Shown piece by piece: positions 10,833-20,943 of a stretch of DNA of 31,710 bases. Source of the DNA: Cudoniella acicularis (taxonomy: Eukaryota; Ascomycota; Leotiomycetes; Helotiales; Helotiaceae); the NCBI GenBank assembly GCA_013054445.1, contig JAAMPI010000575.1, forward strand, positions 1-31,710, given 5' to 3'. Positions within the stretch are counted from its first letter, which is position 1, and each line of letters starts with the position of its first letter. The notes under the pieces were generated by a model that saw only the letters and a list, made by a program, of their open reading frames with translations, did no database searches and was not told the DNA's origin. Position numbers and translations under genes: made by a program.

Positions 10833-11600
10833 AGCGTCTAAAGCCCTCGGATAACAAAAAGAGCCTTGATTTGGGAGGTAGGAGAATGAAAAGGGGGAGG
10901 TAGGAAAAGAGCTGGTGGAGCTTCTATCACTCTTGCAAAGCCATCTTTAAATGGAGTTTTTCACGAGCCTCTCTGGATATCCGGCTACGTAATCGGTTTG
11001 CTTTGCCGGGGTTTTCCCGATGCTGTCTGATTACGAAATAACCGTTAATTTTGCTTTGATCCCTTCTCATCAGAACATATTTCCCATCGATCACCGCGAC
11101 TTTTCCTATATCTTTCATGCGAAATACTATATCCGAGCCGCTAACGACTAGGAAAAGTGTCAAAAGTTCTTGATGGAAGTTCTGAAATAGAGAACCACGC
11201 CGTTTGAAAATAAAGAAAGTCCGCGCCGAGACAGATCTCGGATTAAGTGATGCGCGAAGTCCGCTCTCCACTTCTCAAGCTCTCGTATCAGGTTTTGCGA
11301 AGCTTTGCATCGAGTTTACTCCTCAATTTTCGGTGTCATTGTATTGATTGTACTGATATGAAGCCCTATACTTGTCCTCTTTTATGATCGCGTTCTTTCA
11401 TTTTCGAAGCGTTGCTGATTGATTGCACCCACCCTGTATATAGCAGTGGCGTGAAGTGTCGTTCAAACACCAATGGAGAGTGCAGAATGACAAACGCCCG
11501 AGGCGGCTGAGAGGGGCCTTAGCTGCTTGTACGGCATCTTTGGAAGTTTTCCTACGCTTTCGAATTTTAGTCCCGCACAAATTTTTATCCAGGAGAAATA
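10833..11600. other. Intergenic promoter region between PDAT and the ankyrin gene
   Basis: Divergent spacer. On the minus strand, 10860-10930 is CT-rich just upstream of the PDAT start, a common feature of fungal promoters. A minus-strand frame at 11271-10927 (114 codons) has no recognisable domain and lies where the PDAT 5' leader would be; I do not call it a gene. A TATA-like CTGTATATAG at about 11435-11444 could serve the plus-strand ankyrin gene. Confidence 0.45.
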
Positions 11601-14315
11601 TGTTTTTTCACCGGCGCGAGGTTCACCAACGGGATAGAAGCGTTAGGAGGTGCAGCAAGTGTTATTGCTGTGATCACTATCACCTGCCAAAGTACGCAAA
11701 TAATTTACCAAACTTTCCAAGGTATCAAAGATGGCTTAAACGACGTCCGACAGCTGCTTCTTGCTGTTGAGGAATTGGATCAAATCCTTAGACAGCTTTC
11801 CAGCTACTTGGGAGAACCGGAAAATCAAGGTAGAGGATACGACGAAATGGACAGCTCTATTCGCGATTGTGCGACAACGTTAGGGGAAATGACCACGAAA
11901 CTGGCAAGGCTCCACCCTATCGGCGAGAAACCACTCGTAAGAGCATGGCGCGCTGTCAAAACATTTCTTCAGCAAGAGCTAGAAGGCATGCGAAAGGTTA
12001 TGCAACACCATGCACAAATGATTGGACTGCAGATGAATGTTATTGAGATGTATGTCCGTTCACACTGGACTCGAAGTCAACGATGCTAACCTCGACCCAG
12101 GGGAGCCATCAAAAGGCTCACTTCACTTGTAACCCAGGCTTCTCAAAACTTAGACTCGAAACTCAACTCTATGTCTAATGACCTTCGACACTCGTCCCAA
12201 GTCTATTTCAAGCCTCTCTAGCTTGCTGTGGCAGGTGGTACGACAGATGAACCATCTGTCAAGAAAACTAGACCAACAAGCAAATATCCTTGACAGAATT
12301 GATAGCAAAACTGGTCATAACTTACAGAGGGAAGGTGTGACGGACAATATTTTGAATGGGTTGATTGGGGAGGTCAATAGCCTTTCATCAATCTCAAGAT
12401 CACAGTTCGAAATACTCAAATCGTTACTTGAAAACATCCAACCCCAGAAGATCTCCGAGTCAGACAACAGGAGACGAATTTTCCCAGAAATTGCTGCGGG
12501 GCGGGCCATCAGCCCATTGAAAATCCCAGCCAATCAAGATTCAAAGGGTGATCAGACTGAAAGTGATTCGGATAGCGAAGTTCCAGAATGCATCGAAAGA
12601 CTCTCCCGGCTGGCTAACAAGGCCACGAAAACTGTGTCCTCACCCGAAGCCCAAGAGATAATCGAAGACATGGAAAAACTTCTCGAGATCCCTTCCAGGG
12701 AGTTTGTTGGCCCAAATTTGAGAGACATTGACAAGAAACGAAAACGCGATGAACCGAACGATGAGATCCTAGAATTACAGCGTGACTGGCAATGTAAGCA
12801 CGATTTGAAAAGATTGAAGGGCTTGCTCACATTCTCAACCACGCTTGTCGTGAATGGCAAAGGTATATGTTTGTCTCCCTCCTCAGAGGACACGTTTAAC
12901 TGAGAGCCTTTGAAAAGAGGAAAACCAACGTTAAAAAGAGTGAACAATATGTCATAAAAAATATACCATCGAGGCTTCAAAAACAATTATGGGACTGTCA
13001 GCACCACTGTCAATACGCAAAAGCTTCTATAAGACAGCCATGATTACGAGGTTGAGGGTGAACGTGACGACAACACAGTTCTAGAGCGCTTTCAAGGCAC
13101 AGCGTATTTTCTTCCTCAGAAATCTACCTTGCGACCACAGTTATATGCATCTTTTTCACAAACGGTTTCTGTGTAATAATTCCGTTTAGTTCCAAGGTAT
13201 TTAAATTGGCAGGGCCAGGGGATCTAGATGGCTTAATGGGACTCGTTGAAGACGGCAAGGCTTCTCTCACTGATCGCGACCCTCTTGGCCGATCGCTATT
13301 GTCGGTACATTTACGACTGTTCTTTATAGAGAAACTGTGAAACTTAAAAAATTATAGTTTTCAGTTAATACCTATCAGTTGGATACATGCAGATTCTTGA
13401 TAGAGCATGGGGCAGACGTCAATTCCTATGAGACCGCGTTGTATGTAGGGGACGACGTTGATGAAGACACTATTAAATTGTGGGTTTCGAATTGAAAATA
13501 AAATCCCTCACCAGTCGTCCGGGCAAGATAATCCTGAAGAATCGTCGAATTGTACGCTAAATAGTACGACGCAGGAGTCTTTTAACACAGTTTTCTTTCA
13601 GTTATGATGAAATCAATCCTGAGGATTGTAGTGCTTTCCATCGTTGTATCCAGATACTTCTTGAGAATAGTGCAGACCCGATTCACCCAAGTTTCCAAAC
13701 AGATGAATATACGGGGTCAGCGGTTGAAGATGCCTGCGTTGTTAGCCCATATATGGTACGAAGTTTTCTCCTGCCTTATTCTTACTAATCATTACTTAGG
13801 ATGTATTAAAAATTCTCCTAAATTACGCAAATCATTTTGTGCATATAAATCAAGAATTACCTAAAAATGGGAATACCCTTTTGCTGGCCTCTGCCGCAAC
13901 TGGCAACTACGATAACATAGACATCGTTTCATTTCTCCTTGATCATGGAGCCAATACGCAGCATAAAGACATCAAGGGGAACTCTTGTCTGCACATCGTA
14001 TTCCTCCGGTATCAACCACACCCTCGGAAACTATGGTGGGCAAGACGAGCTTTACAACTGATGCTTGCGGCCGGTGCCGACCCGTACGCTTACAATTATA
14101 ATGGTGATACGGTAACAGAAGGAGTCGGGGAAGGACACGAAACATGGGAGTTCTGGGAAGAAGTGGTCGGCTCCTGTGGTCTGAGCATGTTTGATCTTCT
14201 CGACCGAGATAGCCCCTCATACAGAAAGGCCACGTGTGTCGACGATGAGGAAAGTCAACAGCTTAGGAAACGACGTCGGGACGGCATGGTTGAGGTCGAC
14301 AGCGAATTTGAATAA
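11601..14315 (+). pseudogene. Ankyrin-repeat protein gene with fungal N-terminal helical domain, probably disrupted
   Basis: The N-terminal part (IEALGGAASVIAVITITCQSTQ then VRQLLLAVEELDQIL) resembles the helical N-terminal domain of many fungal ankyrin and STAND-type proteins. Exon 1 ends at 12049; intron 12050-12100 has GTATGT, GCTAAC and CAG. A coiled-coil part follows, then a CQHHC cluster (about 12990), an AYFLP block and, from 13190, ankyrin-type sequence: VFKLAGPGDLDGL, CRFLIEHGADVNSY, FHRCIQILLENSADP, SFLLDHGANTQHKD. Introns 13305-13357 and 13756-13799 (TACTAAT) look normal. Frame breaks occur near 12200 and 13030. The first could instead be an intron, 12129-12234, which keeps frame. 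No ATG sits in frame with the N-terminal domain. The stop is at 14313-14315. The family is clear; whether the gene is dead or merely mis-read by me is open. Confidence 0.6.
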
Positions 14316-15046
14316 TGTCTTACAACAAGAGCGGCGTCCTGAACTAGCAGGGGCATTTACACTATCGGGGATATTATCACAGAGTTATTTTAGGGTTTTG
14401 TTTCAATTGTCAGGGAAATCATTTATGGGTGTTTACTCTTTTTAACTGTGTCCTTAGTTTTGTTGGAGACGTAAGAGTGTACCGCGTGTCACATTCAGAA
14501 TTATATATGAGCACTGAAATTGGGCATTGGAATGTTAGCTATGAGCAAGAATTACCCCTGTCAGATATTCTTCCGTTTGAAACTTCAGGTCAGTGAGTCT
14601 TCTCGACTTCCGATGAGGGTACTCGGACGAATTTTTCTGAGTGGCAGGAAGGATTAAGACCCCGAATGGTTCACAAATACTCATAGTACAAGAGTGACGA
14701 CGTGTTACAATAAAAAAACGTTTTATCTCGATAACTTGGATGTATCTTCTACTCTAAAAGCTGAGTGGTTTTGCTACTGCGGAATTTTCGCAATAGCGGC
14801 CCAACACTCAGGAAATACCTAGCCGGTCAATATTTAATATAATGCCCGAGCAGTTAGATAATCGTGTTCTTTTCTTCAAAAACGAATCCTTCCCAAAGTT
14901 GGAACGCAAGCCACTCTCCAAATCCAGATATGAATCTCTTAACTTATTGCAAATTTGTCTCCAAAATACTTCGAAATCAAATCTTTTGCGATTTTTTCTT
15001 TATCAATAATACTCTGCCCTCAGCAGCAATCTAGGGTGCAAATTCA
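14316..15046. other. Convergent intergenic region
   Basis: Lies between the 3' ends of the ankyrin gene (plus) and the NmrA-like gene (minus), so it should hold both 3' untranslated regions. No long frame, RNA gene or clear repeat is visible. Confidence 0.5.
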
Positions 15047-16056
15047 TCATAGCCCCCTCAAAACCTTCTTGATTTCTTCCCTCAAATCCTCCTCTTCCAA
15101 TCCGAGCAACTTCGCAGCATTTTCCTTGACAGCATGTCCAGCACCATCAGCAAACACCCACTGAATAACATACTCAACATACGCACTGCCATCACCCTTG
15201 GCAACCTTCTCATCAGCAATATTTTCCAAATCCGAAGTCTTGACCGTCGTAGTCTGGAATTGGGAACCCGTCTCCTCCTCAAGAATTTTCAAGATCTCTC
15301 TCTGGGTGGCAGTGATCGAGGCAACAGTCAAATACTTGTTCGCGGTCTCTGCGGGTTTCTTCAGGATAGCAACGACGGATTTGCCGATGAATGAAAGGGT
15401 GCTAGCGGAGTAAGGTTCATTTCCCGAGTCATAGATCCTAGCAGTTTTGTTTTTGATATCGATTCCTAGTATGCCGGCACGGAAGCTCTGCTTTCAGTTA
15501 ACATACGGTCTCAAAGGATTCAGCGACGGTCTCAACTTACCCAGTCGAAGAAAGAGCCTGTCGACAGGCCAGTCCAAGTGAACCAATCATGTTTTTCAGA
15601 GAGCTCAATAAGGTAGTCTATATTTTCAATCTTTGATTTCAAGATACCACCGAGTTTTGTTCCGCGGGCTTCTCGAGTGTTAGCACCGAATTCGGAGGGA
15701 ATATATCGCTTGACATGCGCTGTGAGAGCAGCATCTATGATCGTCTTATCAACGCCGATGGCTACGCTCGCCAAGGTGGAAACAACGGCATCCTGGCCTT
15801 CAAGGGCTGAAGTGAGGGCATCAACGGAGGTGATATCGACTCTTTTGACGGTGACGCTGGCGGGGAATGTGGCTTTCGATTCTGGTCTTGTGATAGCTGT
15901 TACTTCGAAACTTGAATCGAGGAGAGCGGTGAGGACGGGGGCGCCAGCGTTTCCGGATGCCTGACACAAGTTTTTATTTTAGAGCTTTTGGGGTGGTGCA
16001 CGAGCTTGTGAGAGAACACTTACTCCTATAATCGCAACCTTTTTAATATTAGCCAT
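15047..16056 (-). CDS. NmrA-like / isoflavone-reductase-like NAD(P)-binding oxidoreductase
   Basis: Atypical short-chain reductase of the NmrA/isoflavone reductase group, predicted cytosolic and NADPH-dependent; its substrate cannot be told from sequence. Three exons: 16056-16024 (11 codons), 15960-15541 and 15487-15047, with introns of 63 and 53 nt; phases agree and give 297 residues. Intron 1 splits the Rossmann motif, which on joining reads VAIIGASGNAGAPVL (GxxGxxG at residues 11-17). AITRPES follows the second beta strand, YIPSEFGANT is a typical family motif, and KSKIENIDYL carries a lysine where the family has its conserved one. The C-terminal half (KNKTARIYDSGNEPYSAST, then a helical tail) fits the substrate domain. 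Length is normal and no disruption is seen. Neighbours do not suggest a pathway. Confidence 0.88.
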
Positions 16057-16512
16057 GATAATGGGCTTTGCAGCTGCTACCTTAGCTAAAAAAAATAATA
16101 AAAAAAACTTCAAGAAAAAGCAATTGTAGATTAGCACAATAGCAAGAAAGCCGAATTGTGGCAAATTATTCAGCAAATATTGCATAAGAATTACTGTCTT
16201 TATAATTCCAACTCGAAAAGGGATTTACTCAAGTCATATATATCATTTGACGGGAGCCTTGGAATCTGGGTATCCACTCATCCTTGCGCACGGGACTCGG
16301 GAGGCCCGGCACAATAGCTCTGCATTGGTAATCACAAAAGTGGCCGCATAGTTGCCTCAGACGGGGGTATATTAGGCCGCTTACACTGTGACAGTGAGAA
16401 AGTGTCCGAAAGTTGCCCCGAATTTTAAACTAAAAGGTAGTTCCTAGACACCTTATTAATTGTGCTCTTCAAATCTAAATGCCACCTTAGATTTTAGACA
16501 CTAAAGCTTGCA

Positions 16513-16532
16513 CTACAGCTTTATAGCTGTAG
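16513..16532. repeat. Perfect inverted repeat, 8-nt arms
   Basis: CTACAGCT-TTAT-AGCTGTAG forms a perfect hairpin with a four-base loop. It is not followed by a T-run and no gene ends here, so it is unlikely to be a terminator. It could be the terminal part of a degenerate miniature element or chance. Confidence 0.7.
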
Positions 16533-16570
16533 CTTTTGAATCAACACCCTTTTCGCGTATTTTTGCCCTG

Positions 16571-16593
16571 CTACCCCACTACCCCACTACCCC
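16571..16593. repeat. 8-bp tandem repeat CTACCCCA
   Basis: Just under three copies of CTACCCCA in direct tandem inside the intergenic region. A minisatellite-like array with no coding context. Confidence 0.85.
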
Positions 16594-16642
16594 TTTTCCG
16601 CCACGAGGTCTTGGGGAAGAGGGGCAGAAAAGGGGCAGCCGT

Positions 16643-16664
16643 ACCAATGCACCAATGCACCAAT
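16643..16664. repeat. 8-bp tandem repeat ACCAATGC
   Basis: Two full copies and one partial copy of ACCAATGC. It lies 50 bases from the CTACCCCA array; the two share unit length but not sequence. Confidence 0.85.
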
Positions 16665-17261
16665 TTCCAGATCAGTGCGCCTTTCGCAGACAATTCCACC
16701 ATTCATCGTTATTCTTGCATATTTCAATTGCGAATTTCGTGGAGATTTTGGAAATGATGTGCTGCCTTTTTGTAAGCAATTCTCCCTCGGACCGTTCAGC
16801 CCTCCACGCCGTGAACCCTCCCCCTAACTCCCCAGAAATCAATACTTCATTTTTGTGAGTTATTACTGGGGATAATTGATAGCAAATCATCGCTTATTAT
16901 ACTTGTTCTAGAGGATTTTTCATTCTTTTTCAAATGAGTTGTTATTAGCTATTTTCAAGTATTGGAGGGGTATTTCACAAAGCGAACTGCGCAATGGTAG
17001 GATGCGAGCTTTCACGATAATAAACGAAATTAAATTCAATATTTATCGTGTAAACATTCATTCTGTATGCGAAGAGAAGCTTGTTCGTACGCTTTGTATC
17101 CGTTGAAGCTAGACTAACACCATATTGGCAAGCTGAGGTAAAATCACAGTGGGTGGTTCTTTTGTGACAAAGCTCAAAGACTGTTGTATCAACCAAGATT
17201 GTCAGTGAATTACCTATTATATCACTAGATTCTTGGGTCTTTAGCCACAGGACCCATTTTT

Positions 17262-19228
17262 CTATGCGTTTAAGTTGAGTGGCGAGACGCAAGAGAATGA
17301 GTTCAACTCCGGAATCTCAAACGCAACAATCATACCTATGACAAAGTTAGATATCGAAACTACAGTGGTAGAGAAAATACCCTTACCTTTAACAGCGGCA
17401 TACATTCCCAAACCACACATGGACAACGATGCCAAGAAATAGATAAGATGCCAGATGTTAATGGCGACCTGAAAAATACCCCCGCTGAAAAAGCCTCGCA
17501 CCAATCGTCTTAATGGAGTGTCTTTCCTCTCCACGTATCCGGTAGCCGGATCAAAGCCTTCACCCAACTCTGGTCGGATCGAATTTCTTTGGATGTCAAA
17601 GCCCAGTGCAAAGAGTGGAGGCATTGTGTAAGTTAAGTTTAGAAGCATGGAGGCGGATATCACGCTGACAAAGCCAAAGTAGTCCGGTATGGCTGCTGCA
17701 ATGATAAATGCCACTATCCACCAAACGGGAACAATACAAGCGTAGAGAATCTTGCCACGCCTAGTCGTTAACGGGGGCGCATTGAAGATATCCAAGAGAA
17801 TGTTGTTGTAGAGGACTTTGATACCGATGTTGCCGTAAAGCCCCGCAGCGATGAGTGCGGCGAGCAAAGAGATCATGTTTCCAGCTGTTTGCCAGCCGTA
17901 GATGCTCACACCTTGGTAGCTCGGGTTGAAACTGTACTGGCCTTGGAAGTGATAGACGTAACATCCATAGATGAGGTAGATGGTATAGATGAAAAACTGA
18001 GCTCCCCACATAGCTTTGATGAAGTCACGAGGCCTCTTCATCTCAGCCAAGAACTCGACAAAAAGCTGAGCACCGGTATACGCTAATACGCCAGATAGCA
18101 AGCCGTTTATGGAGCCCACCAGGCCGTTTGGAGGGAGACCATTGTAATGTATTATGGGCGGGTAGTTCCCATTCTTATCGGGCTTGATGCTATCGGGGTC
18201 CACGGCGCTCCCCGCCGATCCCAATGTCGAGATTTGATAGTTTGGAGGGGAATGAGCCATAACACCCATCGTAATAAATATTACGAGCAAGTTTAGCCAC
18301 ACGGCAAGATTGGCGAGCCATCCATAAGCTTTTAGAGTTCGAATCTGCGTCAAGAAGAAGCCGACACAAACGAATAGCACCGGACAAACGACGTAGCAAA
18401 GCTGGAATTTGGAGACCTGCGAAATATTCTCGCCGAACTGGATAGTTACCTGGCCGAGAATTAGGAGTAGACCGAGCGCTTGGCAGACATTAGTTATATA
18501 GCGTGCAGGCGTACCCCAAGTCCGGAATCCCAGATCGCCATAGTTTCGGGCCGGGAATTCATAACTGTCAACCCCAAGGAATACTCTCCAGATTAAGTAG
18601 CCAGAGTACCCGGCCATGAAGCCGAAAACTGTGTAAAACGCAATGCCTACATTTCTGTGAGTCCATGGTCAAGCATTGAGGGTGAGACATCTTGCTTACC
18701 TGGTCCCCATCCCAGCGTGCCCATAGAGAATCCTATACCGTAAGGTCCGAGAATATCCGTAGTGATCAAATAAAAGCCTTTTCAGGGATATTAGCGCCTG
18801 TATCAATTTTCAAGTACTTGACAATAAATAGCACGGGTCGCTTTTCGTCAAAGTTTGAACTCACAGGCACCCCATGAAGCCGTCCTGAATGCACGACTTG
18901 CATTTGTCCATTCCTCATCAGAGATTTCTAGTCGGTTCTCACGGTTTGCAAAATTGCCCTCCGTAAGGTGCATTTCAGGCGTCCCTTCGTTTCCAGGGCC
19001 ATTTGGGCTTTTCTTCCTAAGCACTATCTCACGCCAATCGAGTTTCGGAGCTTCACTCGTTCTTTCTTCTTCTCTTGTTCGCAGTGCGTAGTAGTGGTAT
19101 TCTTCGAACATAACATCTGGGTCGTGTGGCTTGCGTCCTTGTGGTTTGATATATGTGCTCAATACCACAGGCAATTCTGGTGGCGTATCAGGCGAATCTT
19201 CGCCACTAGAGATAGGTTTCTTTTCCAT
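17262..19228 (-). CDS. Amino-acid transporter, AAAP family (MTR-like)
   Basis: Predicted plasma-membrane proton-coupled transporter for neutral/aromatic amino acids, similar in style to the Neurospora N-system permease MTR. Four exons: 19228-18865, 18777-18700, 18646-17387 and 17335-17262; introns of 87, 53 and 51 nt; total 591 residues with consistent phases. About 120 polar N-terminal residues (SSGEDSPDTPPELPVV) precede the membrane core. The first span is built across introns 1 and 2: CFYLITTDILGPYGIGF, then GWGPGIAFYTVFGFMAGYSG. Later spans include ALGLLLILGQVTIQFG, ANLAVWLNLLVIFITMGVMA and CIVPVWWIVAFIIAAAIP, about ten or eleven in all. The long N-terminus is somewhat unusual but is in frame with a good donor (GTGAGT). 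Intron 1 uses acceptor AAAAG, weaker than an upstream CAG that would shift the frame. The ATG at 19228 is the first in frame. Confidence 0.88.
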
Positions 19229-19574
19229 ATTATTCTTCGTCTGAAGGTTAGACTTTATGTAAAAGAGGTAAGAAAGGGACACTGGAAACAGAGCGATGCG
19301 TAAAACGTTGGCAAGGAAAGAATATATGCAGTCGAACGACCCTCGGGACCAGGTAGAAGTCTAGAAAGCCTTCGAAGAACAATATTGCCATGCAATCTGG
19401 GATTGAGTGCGGAAAGAACCCTGTTTAGGATATCACATATAACTACCTTCCTATTTCGTATGATCGTATCATCTCTGATCATTCTGCCCAGCCCTGGGTG
19501 AGATGATGCGGGGCTTGGCCAATCCCGCTGCGGCTATAATCATCCTACGCCCCCGCATCGCGTCCGGCGCGGCT

Positions 19575-19605
19575 TTATCAAGTTTTGGAAGCTGCTAGAG
19601 ATAAG
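19575..19605. promoter_or_regulatory. Two GATA-type motifs upstream of the transporter
   Basis: TTATCA (19575-19580, TGATAA on the minus strand) and AGATAAG (19599-19605) both fit the HGATAR consensus bound by AreA/NIT2-type nitrogen regulators. They lie about 350-375 bases upstream of the amino-acid transporter start. Such sites are short and common, so function is only a suggestion from the gene type. Confidence 0.25.
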
Positions 19606-20619
19606 AAAATGATGCAAGACTCGTTGGATCTAAAGAGAGATGTCCGTATTAGTAAGAAGGAACGGGGACCGAGGCCAAAAGTTTGGAGAAGAAAGCATGG
19701 CTTTAAGTAACAGGGAGGCTGTTGAAGGCATTCTTAGATTTTTGCTTGAGGAAAGTTGGGAAGTTGGGTTCAAAATAAAGGTGCAGGTCGCGACAACAGC
19801 GCGCAAAATACTTGAAAGTCGTTAAATAATTACGAATCTAATTATGGAGAAAGGAAATGAAATGATAGGTAGGGTATATCAATTTTCGTGCCTGCGTTCA
19901 TCAGAAGGTTTTATTAATAATATAGTGTTAATTCTTTGAAGTGATATAGGTACAGTCATGTTACTAACTGCTAAACGATTTAAGGTCTTACCGGTACGCA
20001 CGCTGAAAATTCGCGATCTTACACTAACAATTATCAGAGAATCCCTGGAAATTAGCGAACGTGCCCCCAAAGCAAATGCGCTATCGCTGAAACTTAACGG
20101 TTTCAGCACTCAAAAGCTGCCCAGCGCTGCAACTTTAAATCTCACGGCGAGGAGAAAAGAAAGAAATATTTGCTTGGGTCCCGAATTCCAAGCTTTTGTG
20201 AACGTTCAAGAAGAAATCGATTGGGCTGCACTGATGAAATTAACCCCTTCACTCTCAAATGTGCAATAGCGCGTCCTACCGCATACATCACAACATTTCA
20301 AGGTAAAGACTTTATCTAACGTAAAATAGAATTCAAATCACGAGCGCAGGATTCTATTTGTGTTCTTATTTATTCAAGCGAAAAATTTGAATGATTAATT
20401 TAGTAGTCATTTTGTTATTTTGAAGTGCTTAGTATAATTTTACGACTTGGCTTAGTAGGCTTCAGTCGCTATAAATTAGCCAGTATATATTAAATTTCAG
20501 TAGATATTAGCTGTATTTCAGTAAGTGTTTCATAATAGGTGTTTATTAATCGGTTATTATAAAAAAGTTATTAAGTCTATAATAATTCGTGATCATAAAA
20601 CAGTAGTTAAGTGTTTAAC

Positions 20620-20644
20620 AATAAGTGCTTATTAAACACTTATT
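20620..20644. repeat. AT-rich inverted repeat
   Basis: AATAAGTG and CACTTATT are perfect 8-nt arms around a nine-base spacer. The surrounding sequence repeats TTATTA words. Part of it (AGTGCTTATTA, AAACACTTATTA) also occurs at 7302-7334, which suggests old copies of one AT-rich repeat. Confidence 0.6.
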
Positions 20645-20943
20645 ATAAAACAGCCATCCCTGTATAGAGAAAATGGCTAAGTGAGAAGAGGGTTTAGGGG
20701 AAGTCATGACACTCAATCTATAACAGCTATGAAATCTTATATATGAAAAAATTCCATTGCCCGCGAGATTTCTTTTGATCATTATTTCCATACGTCATTG
20801 TCATTTTTGAAATCCCTTTTCAATGCATCTTTCCTCGCCTCCTTTGTCATTTACAAAAGTCAACTTTTTAATCATACTTCAACGCTGACTTAGAAATTAT
20901 CTTGTTCTTTGTAAATTTCGTATATCAGTAACAATTGGGACTT

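Larger units (their letters stand above)
16057..17261. other. Intergenic region with small tandem repeats and a hairpin
   Basis: About 1.2 kb between the NmrA-like gene's start and the transporter's 3' end. It contains a poly-A/T tract (16085-16110), an 8-nt-arm hairpin (16513-16532) and two 8-bp tandem repeats (16571-16593, 16643-16664). A minus-strand frame at 17292-16975 follows the transporter stop but has no family features and is probably 3' flank. Confidence 0.5.
19229..20943. other. Long intergenic region, partly AT-rich
   Basis: About 1.7 kb between the transporter start and the P450 stop. The part next to the transporter (19229-19620) is its likely promoter. A plus-strand ATG frame at 19958-20269 (103 codons) has no recognised motif or splice context; I do not call it. 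From about 20300 to 20660 the DNA is AT-rich and carries an inverted repeat (20620-20644) that shares words with the AT-rich island near 7300. Confidence 0.45.

Noticed and set aside
10927..11271. Minus-strand frame of 114 codons upstream of PDAT
   Set aside because: No domain, no splice link to PDAT, and it lies where the PDAT leader would be.
18330..18355. GTTCGAATCTG resembling a tRNA B box
   Set aside because: It lies within the membrane-span coding sequence of the transporter and no cloverleaf forms.
19958..20269. Plus-strand ATG frame of 103 codons
   Set aside because: No motif, no homologue recognised, AT-rich surroundings. Chance cannot be excluded, so not annotated as a gene.
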